From contig JAJTWY010000018.1 in the NCBI GenBank assembly GCA_021463165.1, forward strand, positions 1-64,000: a stretch of 64,000 nucleotides of DNA, in the 5' to 3' direction. The first letter of the stretch is position 1, and every line of letters starts with the position of its first letter. A model generated the notes under the pieces. That model did no database searches, was not told the DNA's origin, and worked only from the letters and a program-made list of their open reading frames with translations. This DNA comes from Pyrinomonadaceae bacterium (GTDB lineage: Bacteria > Acidobacteriota > Blastocatellia > Pyrinomonadales > Pyrinomonadaceae). Position numbers and translations under genes: made by a program. Shown here in pieces: positions 44,831 to 55,385 of the stretch.

Positions 44831-47707
44831 ATGCAGGCGACAAAACCAAAAGAAGAACGGATCGAGATACGCGGTGCACGAGTCCATAACCTTAAAAACA
44901 TCTCGGTTTCGCTCCCCATCAATAAGCTGACGGTCGTCACCGGCGTTTCCGGTTCCGGTAAATCTTCCTTTGCCTTTGACACCCTCTATGCGGAAGGGCG
45001 GCGGCGTTATGTCGAATCGCTCTCGGCATATGCCCGCCAATTCCTCGAACGGATGGACAAGCCTGACGTTGACGAGATCACCGGGATCTCGCCCGCGATC
45101 GCGATCAGGCAAAAAAACTCGACCAAGAATCCGCGCTCGACCGTCGCAACACAAACCGAGATATACGATTACCTCCGCCTGCTCTTCGCTCGTGCGGGTA
45201 CCACCATCTGTCACAAGTGCGGCCGCGAAGTAAAAAAGGATTCGCCGGAAACGGCCGCTGACGAGATCCTTTCCCGACTGTCTGAAGGTGCGCGATTTTA
45301 TGTTCTTTTCCCGCTCGGAGACGAACTTTCACGCGAGACCGTCAGAGCGGCGCGCAGGACAAGATCGAAAGCCGACGGAAGTGCAATGAGCACCACGGCT
45401 ATGGTCATGGCCCTAATGCAGCAGGGTATCACGCGACTTTTTCGAGACGGCGAGACCATCGAGTTGCGGAAACCGGAAGACTACGAGTTCGACAATTTTG
45501 ACAAGACGTTCGCACTCGTGGACCGGCTCGCTGCCTCGACGGATATCCGTCAGCGACTTGTCGATTCGCTGGAGATCTGTTTCCGCGAAGGCCATGCGGC
45601 AGTGATAAGGCTTGTTCCAGGCCCAGGATCTGGAGACCAAACCACAGGGACCGACGCAACTCTCCGTTTTTCGGACAGCTTTGTTTGCAAATACGACGGC
45701 ACACGATACGAGGAACCTGAGCCGCATCTCTTTAGCTTCAATTCGCCGACAGGGGCCTGCAAGGCGTGTCAGGGATTTGGCAATACGATCGGGATCGACT
45801 ATGGACTTGTGATACCCAACCCGCTCAAATCCCTCAAAGAAGGCGCAGTCGAGCCATTTACGCGACCGGCCTACAGTTCCCTGCAGAAAGACCTTTTGCG
45901 ATATGCGGCTTCGGCGAATATTGACATTAACACCCCCTTCGTCGACCTGCCGGACTACCAGCAAAACTGTATTATCTACGGCGACGAAGGCTGGCGCGGG
46001 ATTAAGGGCTTTTTTCAGCTTCTTGAAACGAAAAAATACAAGCTCCACGTTCGCGTTTTCCTCGCCAAGTTTCGCGGCTACACAAAATGTCCGGACTGTG
46101 ACGGTCAGCGGCTGCGCCAGGAAGCTCGCGACGTGAAGATCGGAATGCTTTCGCTGCCGGAGATCGTCAATATGTCCGTCGCCGACGCTCACGCATTCTT
46201 CGAAAAGCTTGAGCTGACACCTGAACGAACCAAGATCGCGGAAAAGCTTCTGCTCGAGATTAGGCGTCGGCTGAAATTTCTTGTAGAGGTAGGTCTCGAC
46301 TATCTTACGCTGGGCCGTCTCGCCGCGACACTCTCAGGCGGCGAAGCTCAGCGAATTCAGCTCGCTACCAACCTCGGATCCCTGCTCGTCGGAACCCTTT
46401 ATGTACTCGACGAACCGAGCATCGGGCTGCACCCGCGAGATAATTCGCGGCTTATCAGTATCCTCGAAAACCTTCGCGACATCGGCAACACGCTTGTTGT
46501 GGTCGAACATGATGAAGAGACAATGCGGGCCGCCGATAACATAATCGACATTGGCCCGCAGGCGGGTGAAAACGGCGGTGAGGTCGTGTTTGAAGGGGAT
46601 TTTGAAAGTTTATTAAGGAGCGAGACATCGTTGACGGCCAAGTATCTTCGTCGCGATGTCGAGATAAAAGTTCCGGTAACGCGTCGGCCGAAAACAGAAC
46701 GAAGGATCGAGATCCTCGGAGCGCGAGAACACAATCTAAACAATATTTCGGTCGAAATCCCGTTGAATATGCTCGTTTGCGTCACCGGTGTTTCCGGCTC
46801 GGGCAAATCTACGCTTGTTCACGACGTGCTCTATGCGGGGCTGAAAAAACAGCGCGGCGAATGGAACGCTCCGGCCGGTTTTTTTAAGGAGATCAAGGGC
46901 AGTTACAATGTCGATGACATTATTTTGGTCGACCAATCGCCGATTGGCCGCACTCCCCGTTCGAATCCCGCAACTTACATCAAGGCATATGACGCGATCC
47001 GCGAGGTTTTCGCCGCAACCGGCGCGGCCAAGGCCAAGGGCTTCAACGCGTCGCACTTCTCGTTCAACATCCCGGGCGGGCGCTGTGAGATATGCCAGGG
47101 CAGCGGAACGGTCACTATTGAGATGCAGTTCCTGGCCGATGTCGAGCTGACCTGTGAGGATTGTCGCGGAACCAAGTTCACCCAGGACATCCTCGATGTA
47201 AAGTACAAGGGAAAGAATATCCACGAAGCCCTGGAATTGACCATCCGCGAGGGAATACATTTCTTCAAAGATATTCCCAAAATAGTCACGCGACTAAGAG
47301 TCCTGGATGCTGTCGGTCTTGGCTATCTCCGTCTGGGCCAGTCCGCGACCACACTCTCCGGCGGCGAAGCTCAACGGGTCAAGCTGGCTTCGCACCTCGC
47401 ACAGAAAACAAGCTCGAGCACGCTATTCATCTTCGACGAGCCAACAACAGGCTTGCACTTCGACGACATCAACAAGCTGCTCACAGCGTTCCGTGCGCTG
47501 ATCGATGGCGGTGGCAGCGTCCTCGTCATTGAACACAACATGGACGTGATCAAGACCGCGGACCACATCATCGATCTGGGCCCCGAAGGCGGCAACGGCG
47601 GCGGGCAAATCGTCGCAACGGGAACGCCCGAAATGGTAGCTGCCTGCGAAGGATCATATACGGGACGATACTTGCGAGCTTACTTGAAACAGGCTTCTAT
47701 TATCTAA
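44831..47707 (+). CDS. uvrA: Excinuclease ABC subunit A
   Basis: Damage-recognition ATPase of nucleotide excision repair, 958 residues. Two ABC modules each have a GVSGSGKS Walker A and an LSGGEAQR signature. The later zinc module has [11 protein letters not shown] and CEDCRG. The earlier one differs: where most UvrA proteins have a CxxC before LEPRLFSFN, this one reads VCKYDG, so the second Cys is an Asp; the following GACKAC pair is intact. Its stop overlaps the convergent GerMN gene by eight bases. Confidence 0.96.
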   Translation: MQATKPKEERIEIRGARVHNLKNISVSLPINKLTVVTGVSGSGKSSFAFDTLYAEGRRRYVESLSAYARQFLERMDKPDVDEITGISPAIAIRQKNSTKNPRSTVATQTEIYDYLRLLFARAGTTICHKCGREVKKDSPETAADEILSRLSEGARFYVLFPLGDELSRETVRAARRTRSKADGSAMSTTAMVMALMQQGITRLFRDGETIELRKPEDYEFDNFDKTFALVDRLAASTDIRQRLVDSLEICFREGHAAVIRLVPGPGSGDQTTGTDATLRFSDSFVCKYDGTRYEEPEPHLFSFNSPTGACKACQGFGNTIGIDYGLVIPNPLKSLKEGAVEPFTRPAYSSLQKDLLRYAASANIDINTPFVDLPDYQQNCIIYGDEGWRGIKGFFQLLETKKYKLHVRVFLAKFRGYTKCPDCDGQRLRQEARDVKIGMLSLPEIVNMSVADAHAFFEKLELTPERTKIAEKLLLEIRRRLKFLVEVGLDYLTLGRLAATLSGGEAQRIQLATNLGSLLVGTLYVLDEPSIGLHPRDNSRLISILENLRDIGNTLVVVEHDEETMRAADNIIDIGPQAGENGGEVVFEGDFESLLRSETSLTAKYLRRDVEIKVPVTRRPKTERRIEILGAREHNLNNISVEIPLNMLVCVTGVSGSGKSTLVHDVLYAGLKKQRGEWNAPAGFFKEIKGSYNVDDIILVDQSPIGRTPRSNPATYIKAYDAIREVFAATGAAKAKGFNASHFSFNIPGGRCEICQGSGTVTIEMQFLADVELTCEDCRGTKFTQDILDVKYKGKNIHEALELTIREGIHFFKDIPKIVTRLRVLDAVGLGYLRLGQSATTLSGGEAQRVKLASHLAQKTSSSTLFIFDEPTTGLHFDDINKLLTAFRALIDGGGSVLVIEHNMDVIKTADHIIDLGPEGGNGGGQIVATGTPEMVAACEGSYTGRYLRAYLKQASII

Positions 47708-48224
47708 AGTTGCTTGAACGACAATGCCGTCCGTAAGGGCATTCTCCAACCTGGACCCACTCGTAAAAATCGTTTGTGTTGCCTTCTACCGCGTAGTAGA
47801 CCTTCTTGATGGTCGGGAATTGGGTGAGCGTTTTCTCGATGGTCGCGAAGAATCCGGAACCACAGCTCGTCGTGGCGTTGCCAAGCGTCTCGAAAGCTCT
47901 CCTGGTGAAATTTAGATATGCCGCCCCCGCTCTTACGTTGAGGCTCTTAACGACACCCGTCGTTGCTTCGCGATCGAACGACCAGAATCCCTTATCCTTT
48001 TCGTCCTCGGTGACGCCTTTGAACAACTCGTCTAGGGCCGCACGGGCGACCCCGACAGTTTTCGGAATGGTCCGAGTCGTCGGAAAAACCTTGTTACAGT
48101 CCAGCATCTCGGGGTTTAGCTTCTCGTTATGGAAGAACACCTTAACAGTCATCGTACCGGCCTTTTGGGCGAATGAGGCCGAGACGAGTATAAGAGTACA
48201 AAATAAGCCAGCGATGAGTTTCAT
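47700..48224 (-). CDS. Secreted GerMN-domain protein
   Basis: A 174-residue exported protein with a signal peptide (about 1-20). The GerMN module is recognisable from VKVFFHNEKLN through VRAGAAYLNFTRRAFE to the final FPTIKKVYYAVEGNT. In Bacillus the domain is part of a germination and cell-wall protein; outside spore formers its role is unclear. Four cysteines could pair outside the cell. It is convergent with uvrA and lies two bases from the DUF2695 gene upstream, so the pair is cotranscribed. Confidence 0.8.
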   Translation of the reverse strand: MKLIAGLFCTLILVSASFAQKAGTMTVKVFFHNEKLNPEMLDCNKVFPTTRTIPKTVGVARAALDELFKGVTEDEKDKGFWSFDREATTGVVKSLNVRAGAAYLNFTRRAFETLGNATTSCGSGFFATIEKTLTQFPTIKKVYYAVEGNTNDFYEWVQVGECPYGRHCRSSNFR

Positions 48225-48226
48225 AT

Positions 48227-48532
48227 TTAGTCGTCTCCAAATTTACCGCGCCAGATCGGAGCGATCTCAGCCAGGACCTTGCAATCGCAATACCCGCCGT
48301 TGTTATTAAGCCACGATGTGATCTTTCCGAAATCGAGGCGGTTTTCCATCATATAACGCATCGAGTACTGCAGGCTGTGATTGCACTCAGTCTCGTAGAG
48401 CTCATCTTCGACGAAATCGAGCAACTCGCTGATGGTATGTTGGGCGGCAGGGAGCGAACCCAGAAAAACTTCGAGTTCTTCGCCGCTGAGCTGTTCGAGA
48501 TTCTCGATCTCACGTTTTCTTAAAATCGGCAT
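48227..48532 (-). CDS. DUF2695-like small protein
   Basis: A 101-residue cytoplasmic protein, probably of the DUF2695 family (C-terminal INGGYCDCKVL-like motif, seen here as NNGGYCDCKVLAEI). The CDC pair could bind metal. The N-terminal half is helical and acidic. Function is unknown. It lies three bases from the MFS gene upstream and two from GerMN downstream, so the three minus-strand genes form one unit. Confidence 0.7.
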   Translation of the reverse strand: MPILRKREIENLEQLSGEELEVFLGSLPAAQHTISELLDFVEDELYETECNHSLQYSMRYMMENRLDFGKITSWLNNNGGYCDCKVLAEIAPIWRGKFGDD

Positions 48533-48535
48533 AGT

Positions 48536-49810
48536 TTAAAACTCGGCCTCAGAAACCCGCAGCATTTCAGCCCGCTCGGCTTCTTCGATCTCCTTTTGCT
48601 TGACACCTTCACGCCCATCATAGGCGGCAAATTTTGGAAGAAAGAGGGCTGAACCAATGACGGCCACAACGCACAGGATGCCGCCACTCATCAACGCCCA
48701 TTTGACGCCCACCTTCTCTGCAACGATACCCATTTTAGCGCTTCCGAGCATCGGCCCCGTAAGATAGCTCATCATTTCGATACTTGCCAGCCGTCCCCGC
48801 AGGAAGTTCGGTATCGTCTGATTCCAGATCGCTCCGCGAAAGATGCCTGAGATCATGTCGAAAAATCCTGCGGCGACCAACATCAAAAGTGCAGGACCAA
48901 GCGAATCTACCAGACCAAAGAAAAAGATCGCGATCCCCCACAACACCGCGGCACCGATCACCATCACCCCATGGCGGTGAATATTCTTTGTCCACCCGGA
49001 AGTAAGGCTAGCTATGAGAGCTCCCGCCGCTATCGCCGCCGGAAAGAAGCCTACGTAATTCTCGCCATAGATAACCGCCAGGGCAGGGTAAAGTGCCTGT
49101 GGCATCGCGAAGAACATCGCAGCAATGTCAATAAAATATGTTCCGACGAGCTCTTGGCGTCGAAATGCGTAATTCCATGCACGCTTGACGCCATCCCAAC
49201 TGGGCCGTTCAGCGTTCTCTGGCGATGGGACGGCGCTGACCATGTAGAGGGCCGCGATCGTGGCCCCAAATGTCAGCAAATCGAATGCGTAGGCGACGGA
49301 CGGATGGAACTGTGTCGCAACGATACCCGCGAGAGCAGGGCTGATGATCGCGCCGATGCTCCAACGAATTGAATTCAGGGCCATTACGGCAGTCATCATT
49401 TCCGCCGGAATGATCTTCTGAATGAATGATTCAAAGGCCGGACGTTGCAGGGCCGCAAGGCCCGCATGGGCCGCCACGCACAGAAACAAGATCCAGACCG
49501 TTGGCTGAGGAAGGAGCGAGTTGACCAATAGGAGGATCGAGGCTGTAGCCTGTCCGAATTCCGTCAGTCGGAGCATCCGCCGCTTATCTACGAAATCGGC
49601 GAGTGCTCCGCCAAAGAATGCGAGCACGACCATCGGCACAAACTCCGCAAGGTAAATATACCCGACCATCGCCGAAGATCCCGTGATCTGGAACATCTGC
49701 CACGGCACCACGATGAAGGTCATCATCGAACCGAAAAATGACACCAGCTGCCCGATGAAAAGTAAGCGATAGTCACGCGAAATCCTGAGAGGAGAAATGT
49801 CGATCAACAT
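48536..49810 (-). CDS. MFS transporter (EntS/transmembrane secretion effector-like)
   Basis: A 424-residue permease with twelve predicted helices, of the family that includes the enterobactin exporter EntS. DYRLLFIGQLVSFFGSMM is the N-terminal signature; ADFVDKRRMLRLTE is the loop 2-3 motif. The substrate is unknown. The start was set at ATG 49810 because the 50 residues upstream look like non-coding reading into the divergent promoter region. It heads a minus-strand unit with the DUF2695 and GerMN genes. Confidence 0.87.
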   Translation of the reverse strand: MLIDISPLRISRDYRLLFIGQLVSFFGSMMTFIVVPWQMFQITGSSAMVGYIYLAEFVPMVVLAFFGGALADFVDKRRMLRLTEFGQATASILLLVNSLLPQPTVWILFLCVAAHAGLAALQRPAFESFIQKIIPAEMMTAVMALNSIRWSIGAIISPALAGIVATQFHPSVAYAFDLLTFGATIAALYMVSAVPSPENAERPSWDGVKRAWNYAFRRQELVGTYFIDIAAMFFAMPQALYPALAVIYGENYVGFFPAAIAAGALIASLTSGWTKNIHRHGVMVIGAAVLWGIAIFFFGLVDSLGPALLMLVAAGFFDMISGIFRGAIWNQTIPNFLRGRLASIEMMSYLTGPMLGSAKMGIVAEKVGVKWALMSGGILCVVAVIGSALFLPKFAAYDGREGVKQKEIEEAERAEMLRVSEAEF

Positions 49811-49950
49811 AATGCGGAGAAGGAGATGATAGCACGGGCTCTGTGTGAGTCCCCACCAGATCAGTACGCTGGTTTGGGAACAAGGAAGTTTGCTATCTTT
49901 GGTAAAGTCTGCAGATCGCAGGATCACTCGCGAATGCCCGATCGAGAAGT

Positions 49951-52900
49951 ATGCTCGCACTCGTCTACCTGATAATAGTATTTTTGCTTGGCGACACGAT
50001 ATGCCGGCGTTTCTTTCCGTTCATCTCGTTACCGCATCGGATCGCAACCGGATTTCTTTCGGGCTTACTGATCAGCACCTGGCTAACGTATATCTTCGCG
50101 TCGTTTTTTGGCGAAACAACCTACCCGATGCTTGCCGGAAATTTGCTTTTCGTTGCAGTGGCAGGCGGTGCGATATTCCTACTGAACTTTCGGTTTCCTA
50201 GGGCGAACCCCGACACAACAATCGATACCGAGGATGCGCGATTCAAACGGGCCGACTGGATCACGACCGGGATATTTTTTCTCGCCGCCATCGTAATGAT
50301 GTACGGCACCTTTTCCATGAATAATGGAAATATCCGTGTTGGAAATCATCAGTCGAGCGATTTTGGCTCGACCGCATCGATAATGCAGTCCTTTGCGATC
50401 GGTCACAATTTCCCGACCGAGTATCCCCATTTCACCGGTGACAAGATCCGCTACCATTTCCTGTTCTATTTTCAGACCGGAAATCTTGAGTATCTTGGAC
50501 TCAGCCCGGCGTCCAGTACGAATACGCTCAGTATCCTCACGCTGCTGGCGATGCTTGTCCTCGTGATGACACTCGGAACCGTTTTGTTTCAATCGAGGCT
50601 CGTAGGCAGGATCGGCGCGATCTTATTCTTCTTTCACGGTTCACTATCATTCATCCCGTTCTTCGAAAAATATGATTCCCTTGCTGCAGCCTGGGAAAAA
50701 TTGTCAAAAACGCAGGACTTCCTTTCATCGGGCTTTCCATACCGCGGTGAGGAATGGGGGGTCTGGTCGCAGGTTGTCTATCTCAATCAACGGCATCTTG
50801 CGAGTTCGATCGGTATCCTATTAATAGTCCTGATTTTCATTGCGATCAAACACCGCGATCGCCTTGCGTCCGCTCACGCCTTGGCGAAGGGTCAGCCCGA
50901 TGCCGCGTCGGCAACGGTTGACGCATTCGCAGGTCCGGAACTCGACGAACCCGGCTCAGAACAAAGCCTTCAGAATGAACCTCCCATGATCGCTGCGGGT
51001 AACGACGAGGAGACAGTGGTCGGCGGTAATGATGTAGGGATCGATGCACTTGATGAGGATCATCCTGCGGTAAGCGAAGAAGGTGATTCACGGACGTTCG
51101 ATTCGACGACCTCATCGATCAGATGGACTGATAGATTCTCCCCCTTCCTGCTTGCAGGACTTCTTTTGGGCCTGTTGCCGCTTTGGAATGGCGCCGTTTT
51201 CGCAGCCGCTGCCGGTGTTCTGGCGTTAATGTTCCTTGTACTGCCCTTACGCCGAGAGATGCTGATGATAGCTGTCGGAAGCCTGATACTATCAATACCG
51301 CAGATCAGTTATCTGCGGACGGGGCTCCAACCCGCCGGATATTCGCTTTGGTATTTCGGCTACACTGTCAATGACCCTACGATCTACAAGGTCCTTTATT
51401 ATCTTGCCTTCACATTCGGCTTTAAGTGGATCTTTATTGGCATCGCGATAGCATTAGGCACCAGGCTTCAACGCTTGATGATGCTCTCGTTTACTGCCTT
51501 AGTGGTCATGGCCACATGTTTTCAGTTTAGCGAGGAGGTGCTCGCCAATCACAAATTCTTTAATGTATGGCTCGTACTAATGAACATTCCGGTTGCTTTC
51601 GGTATTGTCCAATTGTGGACGCTCTTACCGGGTTCCGGAGTCGTCTTGTCCCGAGTAGCCACCGTTATCCTAGTATTCCTTGTTGTTATCGGCGGTATCC
51701 TCGACTTCTTTCCGATCAAAAATAGCTTCTGGGTAGAATATCGGTTCCAAAATGACCGGCTTGTCGACTGGGTACGCCAGAATACCGGCCCACGGGCGAT
51801 CTTCCTCTCACACCGGTACGTCAATCACGGGATCCTTATCGCCGGGCGTCGGCTCTACTATGGCCACCCATACTACGCTTGGGGAGCCGGATATCCCACA
51901 AACGAACGCGACACTACGTATCGCAAGATGTTTGAATCACAGGATATCAACGAGGTATTCGACTTGATCAAGAAGAACCGGATCAGTTATGTGGCCGTGG
52001 ATAATACGATCAGGAATGGGACGGACTTTATCAAGAAAAATAACGAGAAGCTATTCCAGGCCTACTTTGAGGTGGTTTTCAGCGACGACGAGAATAAGTA
52101 CGATTCACTCAAGATCTATCGCGTTCCAGAGTCTCTGGGCACACCGAACCCAGGCGTTTTGTCAGTTTCTGACGCTACTCCGACTCCCTTAACCACAACG
52201 AACGCCTTCGTCGGCGGGGAAGGCGTTGGCAACGGACAATTCTCACGGCCACGCGGACTTGCCCTCGATAAGAGAGGAAATATTTATGTCGCCGATACCG
52301 GCAACGCTCGAATTCAGAAATTCGACACCGATGGGAACTTCCTCGCATCGTTTGGAAAACCTGGTTCCGCAGAGGGCGAGATCAAGGAGCCGAATGGTAT
52401 TGCCATCGATGATTCTGGCGATCTATTTGTCACAGACGCTTTCAATCACAAGCTGGTGAAGATGGATGCTTCCGGTAATGTGCTGAAGGAATGGAAGGGG
52501 CCGGATCCGGGCTTCTACGGCCCTCGCGATATCGAATATGGCCCGGACAAACGCCTTTATATAGTCGATCAAGGACGCACGCGTATAGTCAGATTCGATC
52601 CGGCAACAGAGGCCTTTTTTGCTTGGGGAACCGCTGGTGAAGGCGACGGCCAGTTCCTCGAATCCACCGGAATAGCGGTAACCGCCGATAATGTCATCGT
52701 TGCGGATAACGGGAATAATCGGATACAGACATTTGACCGCGACGGCACTTTTATACGAGCATGGACGGTCGCTCCTTGGGAAAAGTACGTATGGCAATAT
52801 CCCGATGTTGTGGTTGAGAAATCGACCAAGAATTTCTATCTTACCTGCGGCACTACCGGTCAAGTACTTATTTTTGATCCGTTGGGTAACCAGCTTGGGG

Positions 52901-53025
52901 TTCTAGATACGGAAATCAAGCTGGGCAACCCATCCGGTATCCTCCTCGAAAAAGGAAAGTCGAAAGATCGGATCCTCCTGGTCAATACCGCGGAGAATCG
53001 ATTGTCTCGACTGGAGATCCGATAA
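49951..53025 (+). CDS. GT-C-like multi-pass membrane protein with C-terminal NHL propeller
   Basis: A 1024-residue protein. Membrane helices fill about residues 1-120, 195-300 and 395-590 and resemble DUF2298/GT-C glycosyltransferases, with the loop SSDFGSTASIMQSFAIGHN and GDKIRYHFLF after helix 4. A strongly acidic insert (about 302-391) interrupts the helices. A soluble domain (600-730, AIFLSHRYVNHG, GRRLYYGHPYY) is typical of the family. Six or so NHL repeats (about 752-1024) form a beta-propeller: RPRGLALDKRGNIYVADTGN is the first. The next gene has the same layout. A role in surface glycan assembly is inferred. Confidence 0.8.
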   Translation: MLALVYLIIVFLLGDTICRRFFPFISLPHRIATGFLSGLLISTWLTYIFASFFGETTYPMLAGNLLFVAVAGGAIFLLNFRFPRANPDTTIDTEDARFKRADWITTGIFFLAAIVMMYGTFSMNNGNIRVGNHQSSDFGSTASIMQSFAIGHNFPTEYPHFTGDKIRYHFLFYFQTGNLEYLGLSPASSTNTLSILTLLAMLVLVMTLGTVLFQSRLVGRIGAILFFFHGSLSFIPFFEKYDSLAAAWEKLSKTQDFLSSGFPYRGEEWGVWSQVVYLNQRHLASSIGILLIVLIFIAIKHRDRLASAHALAKGQPDAASATVDAFAGPELDEPGSEQSLQNEPPMIAAGNDEETVVGGNDVGIDALDEDHPAVSEEGDSRTFDSTTSSIRWTDRFSPFLLAGLLLGLLPLWNGAVFAAAAGVLALMFLVLPLRREMLMIAVGSLILSIPQISYLRTGLQPAGYSLWYFGYTVNDPTIYKVLYYLAFTFGFKWIFIGIAIALGTRLQRLMMLSFTALVVMATCFQFSEEVLANHKFFNVWLVLMNIPVAFGIVQLWTLLPGSGVVLSRVATVILVFLVVIGGILDFFPIKNSFWVEYRFQNDRLVDWVRQNTGPRAIFLSHRYVNHGILIAGRRLYYGHPYYAWGAGYPTNERDTTYRKMFESQDINEVFDLIKKNRISYVAVDNTIRNGTDFIKKNNEKLFQAYFEVVFSDDENKYDSLKIYRVPESLGTPNPGVLSVSDATPTPLTTTNAFVGGEGVGNGQFSRPRGLALDKRGNIYVADTGNARIQKFDTDGNFLASFGKPGSAEGEIKEPNGIAIDDSGDLFVTDAFNHKLVKMDASGNVLKEWKGPDPGFYGPRDIEYGPDKRLYIVDQGRTRIVRFDPATEAFFAWGTAGEGDGQFLESTGIAVTADNVIVADNGNNRIQTFDRDGTFIRAWTVAPWEKYVWQYPDVVVEKSTKNFYLTCGTTGQVLIFDPLGNQLGVLDTEIKLGNPSGILLEKGKSKDRILLVNTAENRLSRLEIR

Positions 53026-53054
53026 CGGCGTACTGCACATCAGGTCGAGTGGCT

Positions 53055-55385
53055 ATGTCGATGAACCAAAATGACTTCACGTCCGCGATCAAGTCCGCTG
53101 TTGTGCCCTGGAATTCATTATCTGCCGCGAAGATCGTCATGGTACTTGCGGTGCTTATGGCTGCCTTCTGGCCATTGTACGGTGTGTGGATCCCACCGCT
53201 GTCGGATCTGCCAGAACACATCATCACAAGCAAACTTCTCTGGGAGGCCCTTCGCGGAGCAAGTTCGTTGGAGCTCGACGTACCATGGTTTCTCGGTTAT
53301 CGACTGTTCGCTATACTGGCCGCAACACTGATTGAGCTCTCATATCGCCTCGGGATCTCCTTAGACCATCTTCCGATGATCCTGGTATTCGTGCTTATCG
53401 GATTCCACGTGCTCGTCGTTTCAGCCATCTTTCTCTGGACGACTAAACCTCGTGATAAGGCCGCCCTCGTCCGCACGCTGTGCCTTGCCTTGCCGGCAGT
53501 CGCGGCAATGTATTCTGCCTGTTGGTTTATTGGATTTGTGGGATTCACTCTCGGCATAACTCTGGTAGTCGCCGCGATCGTATTCAGTGAACAGGCCATT
53601 TTGTCACCGACGAAGTTTAACGTACTCGCCCTAACCCTGGTACTTTTCCTCGCATACATGGCACACCCGTTTGCTCCGATGTTTTGGGGAATGTGGTGCT
53701 GCGGCCGCCTTCTGGCGTCCCTTGCCTTTCTTTCGATTCGGGCCGAGTTCCGATCGTTCTTATTTGTCGGCCTTTCGTTCTTACCGGTGATCGTTTATCA
53801 CATTATCGCTACGTCGGGCTCAGAAATGGCGATGTCGAACGTTTCATTCCGAGATCAGTCGCCGTTCATATCCTTTGATTTTTGGTTACAGAATCGTGCC
53901 GCGCCCTTCGTCACAGGCGAACTTCTAAAGACTGATGACGCATCTGAGTCCCGATTCCTCTCACTTGGCGTACTTTTCCTTTCAGTTGCGGCGTTATTGT
54001 CCTCCTTGATCCAAAGAAAAACCGGCTTGGCTAAACTGATGGTAGCCACGTTCATATTCCTGATCGGATCATCCCTGATCAACGAGCGGTGGATACCAAC
54101 CCCCAGCACCCATTGGCTGGCATATGACTACCGCTTTTTCTCTTCTACACTGGTAACATTGGCTGTGATCTCGGGAATCGTCCTCGCTCAGATCTTTGAC
54201 CAGATAAGTCCTGCCTCACGCCTAAAAACTGTGCTCGGTCTTTCTGTCGCAATAATTGCGGTTACTTCGGCCGCATGGCACCTTGTCGAAGTTAGGCAGG
54301 CATACCTCCGTTTTGATACACGAGCGCGTCCTTTTGTCGAGAAGGTGTTCGCCGAAGAATCGACCCAGGGACTCTGGCTTCCGCATAGCCGTTGGCACCC
54401 GGATGGCACGATTATTCGACACTATATTTGTCTCCGACGCCCGGACTGCAGCCCGCAAGATACAACCTTTCGAACATTCGGCGGAGACATTTATCCCATC
54501 CGGCTTCGATCACCTAATGGTTGGCCGCCGGTCGGCAAGATGTCGAATTCCCCTGGCACTCCACCCGCCGATAGGACACTCAAACCGCGTGGCCTTGCCG
54601 CCGACAGCAGTAGGGATCTCTACGTCGCGGACACTGGAAATTCGAGGATCCAAAAGCTGGACCGCGAGGCTAAACCGGTCGGCAACTTCGGGGTCTCCGG
54701 TATCAATCCTGAAGCAATGCGGGAGCCGAATGGGATCGCCATCGGTCCCGACCGAAGCATTTTCGTTACTGATTCCGCAAACGGCAAACTTATCCGGCTT
54801 GGTCCCAACGGCGATCTTCAGAAAGAATGGGACGGCCCCACTGACAAGTTTTACGGCCCTCGCGACATTGCGATCGGGCCAAACAACAGGCTATATATCG
54901 TCGATCAGGGCCACGGGCGAATAGTCACTTTTGACCTGAGAACCGAGTCATTCACTTCGTGGGGCACCGTCGGCGATGCTCCCGGACAATTCAAAGAACC
55001 CACCGGCATCTTCGTCGGAAAGGACAGCGTCGTTGTAGCCGACAATGGCAATAACCGCGTTCAGATCTTTGATCTTCAGGGGAAATGGCTGCGCTCAATA
55101 CCGATCCCCGAGTTTTCTGCCTATCCATGGCACTATCCTGACGTCGCGATAGATGACGAAAGCGGTGTCCTGTATTTTTCAAACGGTCTCCTGAACCAGA
55201 TCCGATCCGTTGATCTGAGTCAGCCTGGTGACCCAAATATCGTTTCCATCACCGGTCAGCCAAGTTTGGACAATCCGGGATCGATCGTTCTGTTGCCCAA
55301 AGAAAAAGCAAAGGCACGAACATTGGCAGTCCTCAACTACAATTCAGGCAGCGTATCGTTCATCGCCCTCGGTCAAGGTGAGTAA
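53055..55385 (+). CDS. Second GT-C-like membrane protein with C-terminal NHL propeller
   Basis: A 776-residue paralogue in layout of the preceding gene, 29 bases downstream. About ten membrane helices occupy residues 28-430. PPLSDLPEHI in the first loop resembles the acidic motif of GT-C enzymes. The propeller begins near residue 510 (KPRGLAADSSRDLYVADTGN). Its strands match the upstream protein at EPNGIAI, FYGPRDI, YIVDQG and VVADNGNNR. The membrane halves differ. I chose ATG 53055 over GTG 53049. Its 3' end overlaps the convergent methyltransferase by 26 bases. Confidence 0.78.
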   Translation: MSMNQNDFTSAIKSAVVPWNSLSAAKIVMVLAVLMAAFWPLYGVWIPPLSDLPEHIITSKLLWEALRGASSLELDVPWFLGYRLFAILAATLIELSYRLGISLDHLPMILVFVLIGFHVLVVSAIFLWTTKPRDKAALVRTLCLALPAVAAMYSACWFIGFVGFTLGITLVVAAIVFSEQAILSPTKFNVLALTLVLFLAYMAHPFAPMFWGMWCCGRLLASLAFLSIRAEFRSFLFVGLSFLPVIVYHIIATSGSEMAMSNVSFRDQSPFISFDFWLQNRAAPFVTGELLKTDDASESRFLSLGVLFLSVAALLSSLIQRKTGLAKLMVATFIFLIGSSLINERWIPTPSTHWLAYDYRFFSSTLVTLAVISGIVLAQIFDQISPASRLKTVLGLSVAIIAVTSAAWHLVEVRQAYLRFDTRARPFVEKVFAEESTQGLWLPHSRWHPDGTIIRHYICLRRPDCSPQDTTFRTFGGDIYPIRLRSPNGWPPVGKMSNSPGTPPADRTLKPRGLAADSSRDLYVADTGNSRIQKLDREAKPVGNFGVSGINPEAMREPNGIAIGPDRSIFVTDSANGKLIRLGPNGDLQKEWDGPTDKFYGPRDIAIGPNNRLYIVDQGHGRIVTFDLRTESFTSWGTVGDAPGQFKEPTGIFVGKDSVVVADNGNNRVQIFDLQGKWLRSIPIPEFSAYPWHYPDVAIDDESGVLYFSNGLLNQIRSVDLSQPGDPNIVSITGQPSLDNPGSIVLLPKEKAKARTLAVLNYNSGSVSFIALGQGE

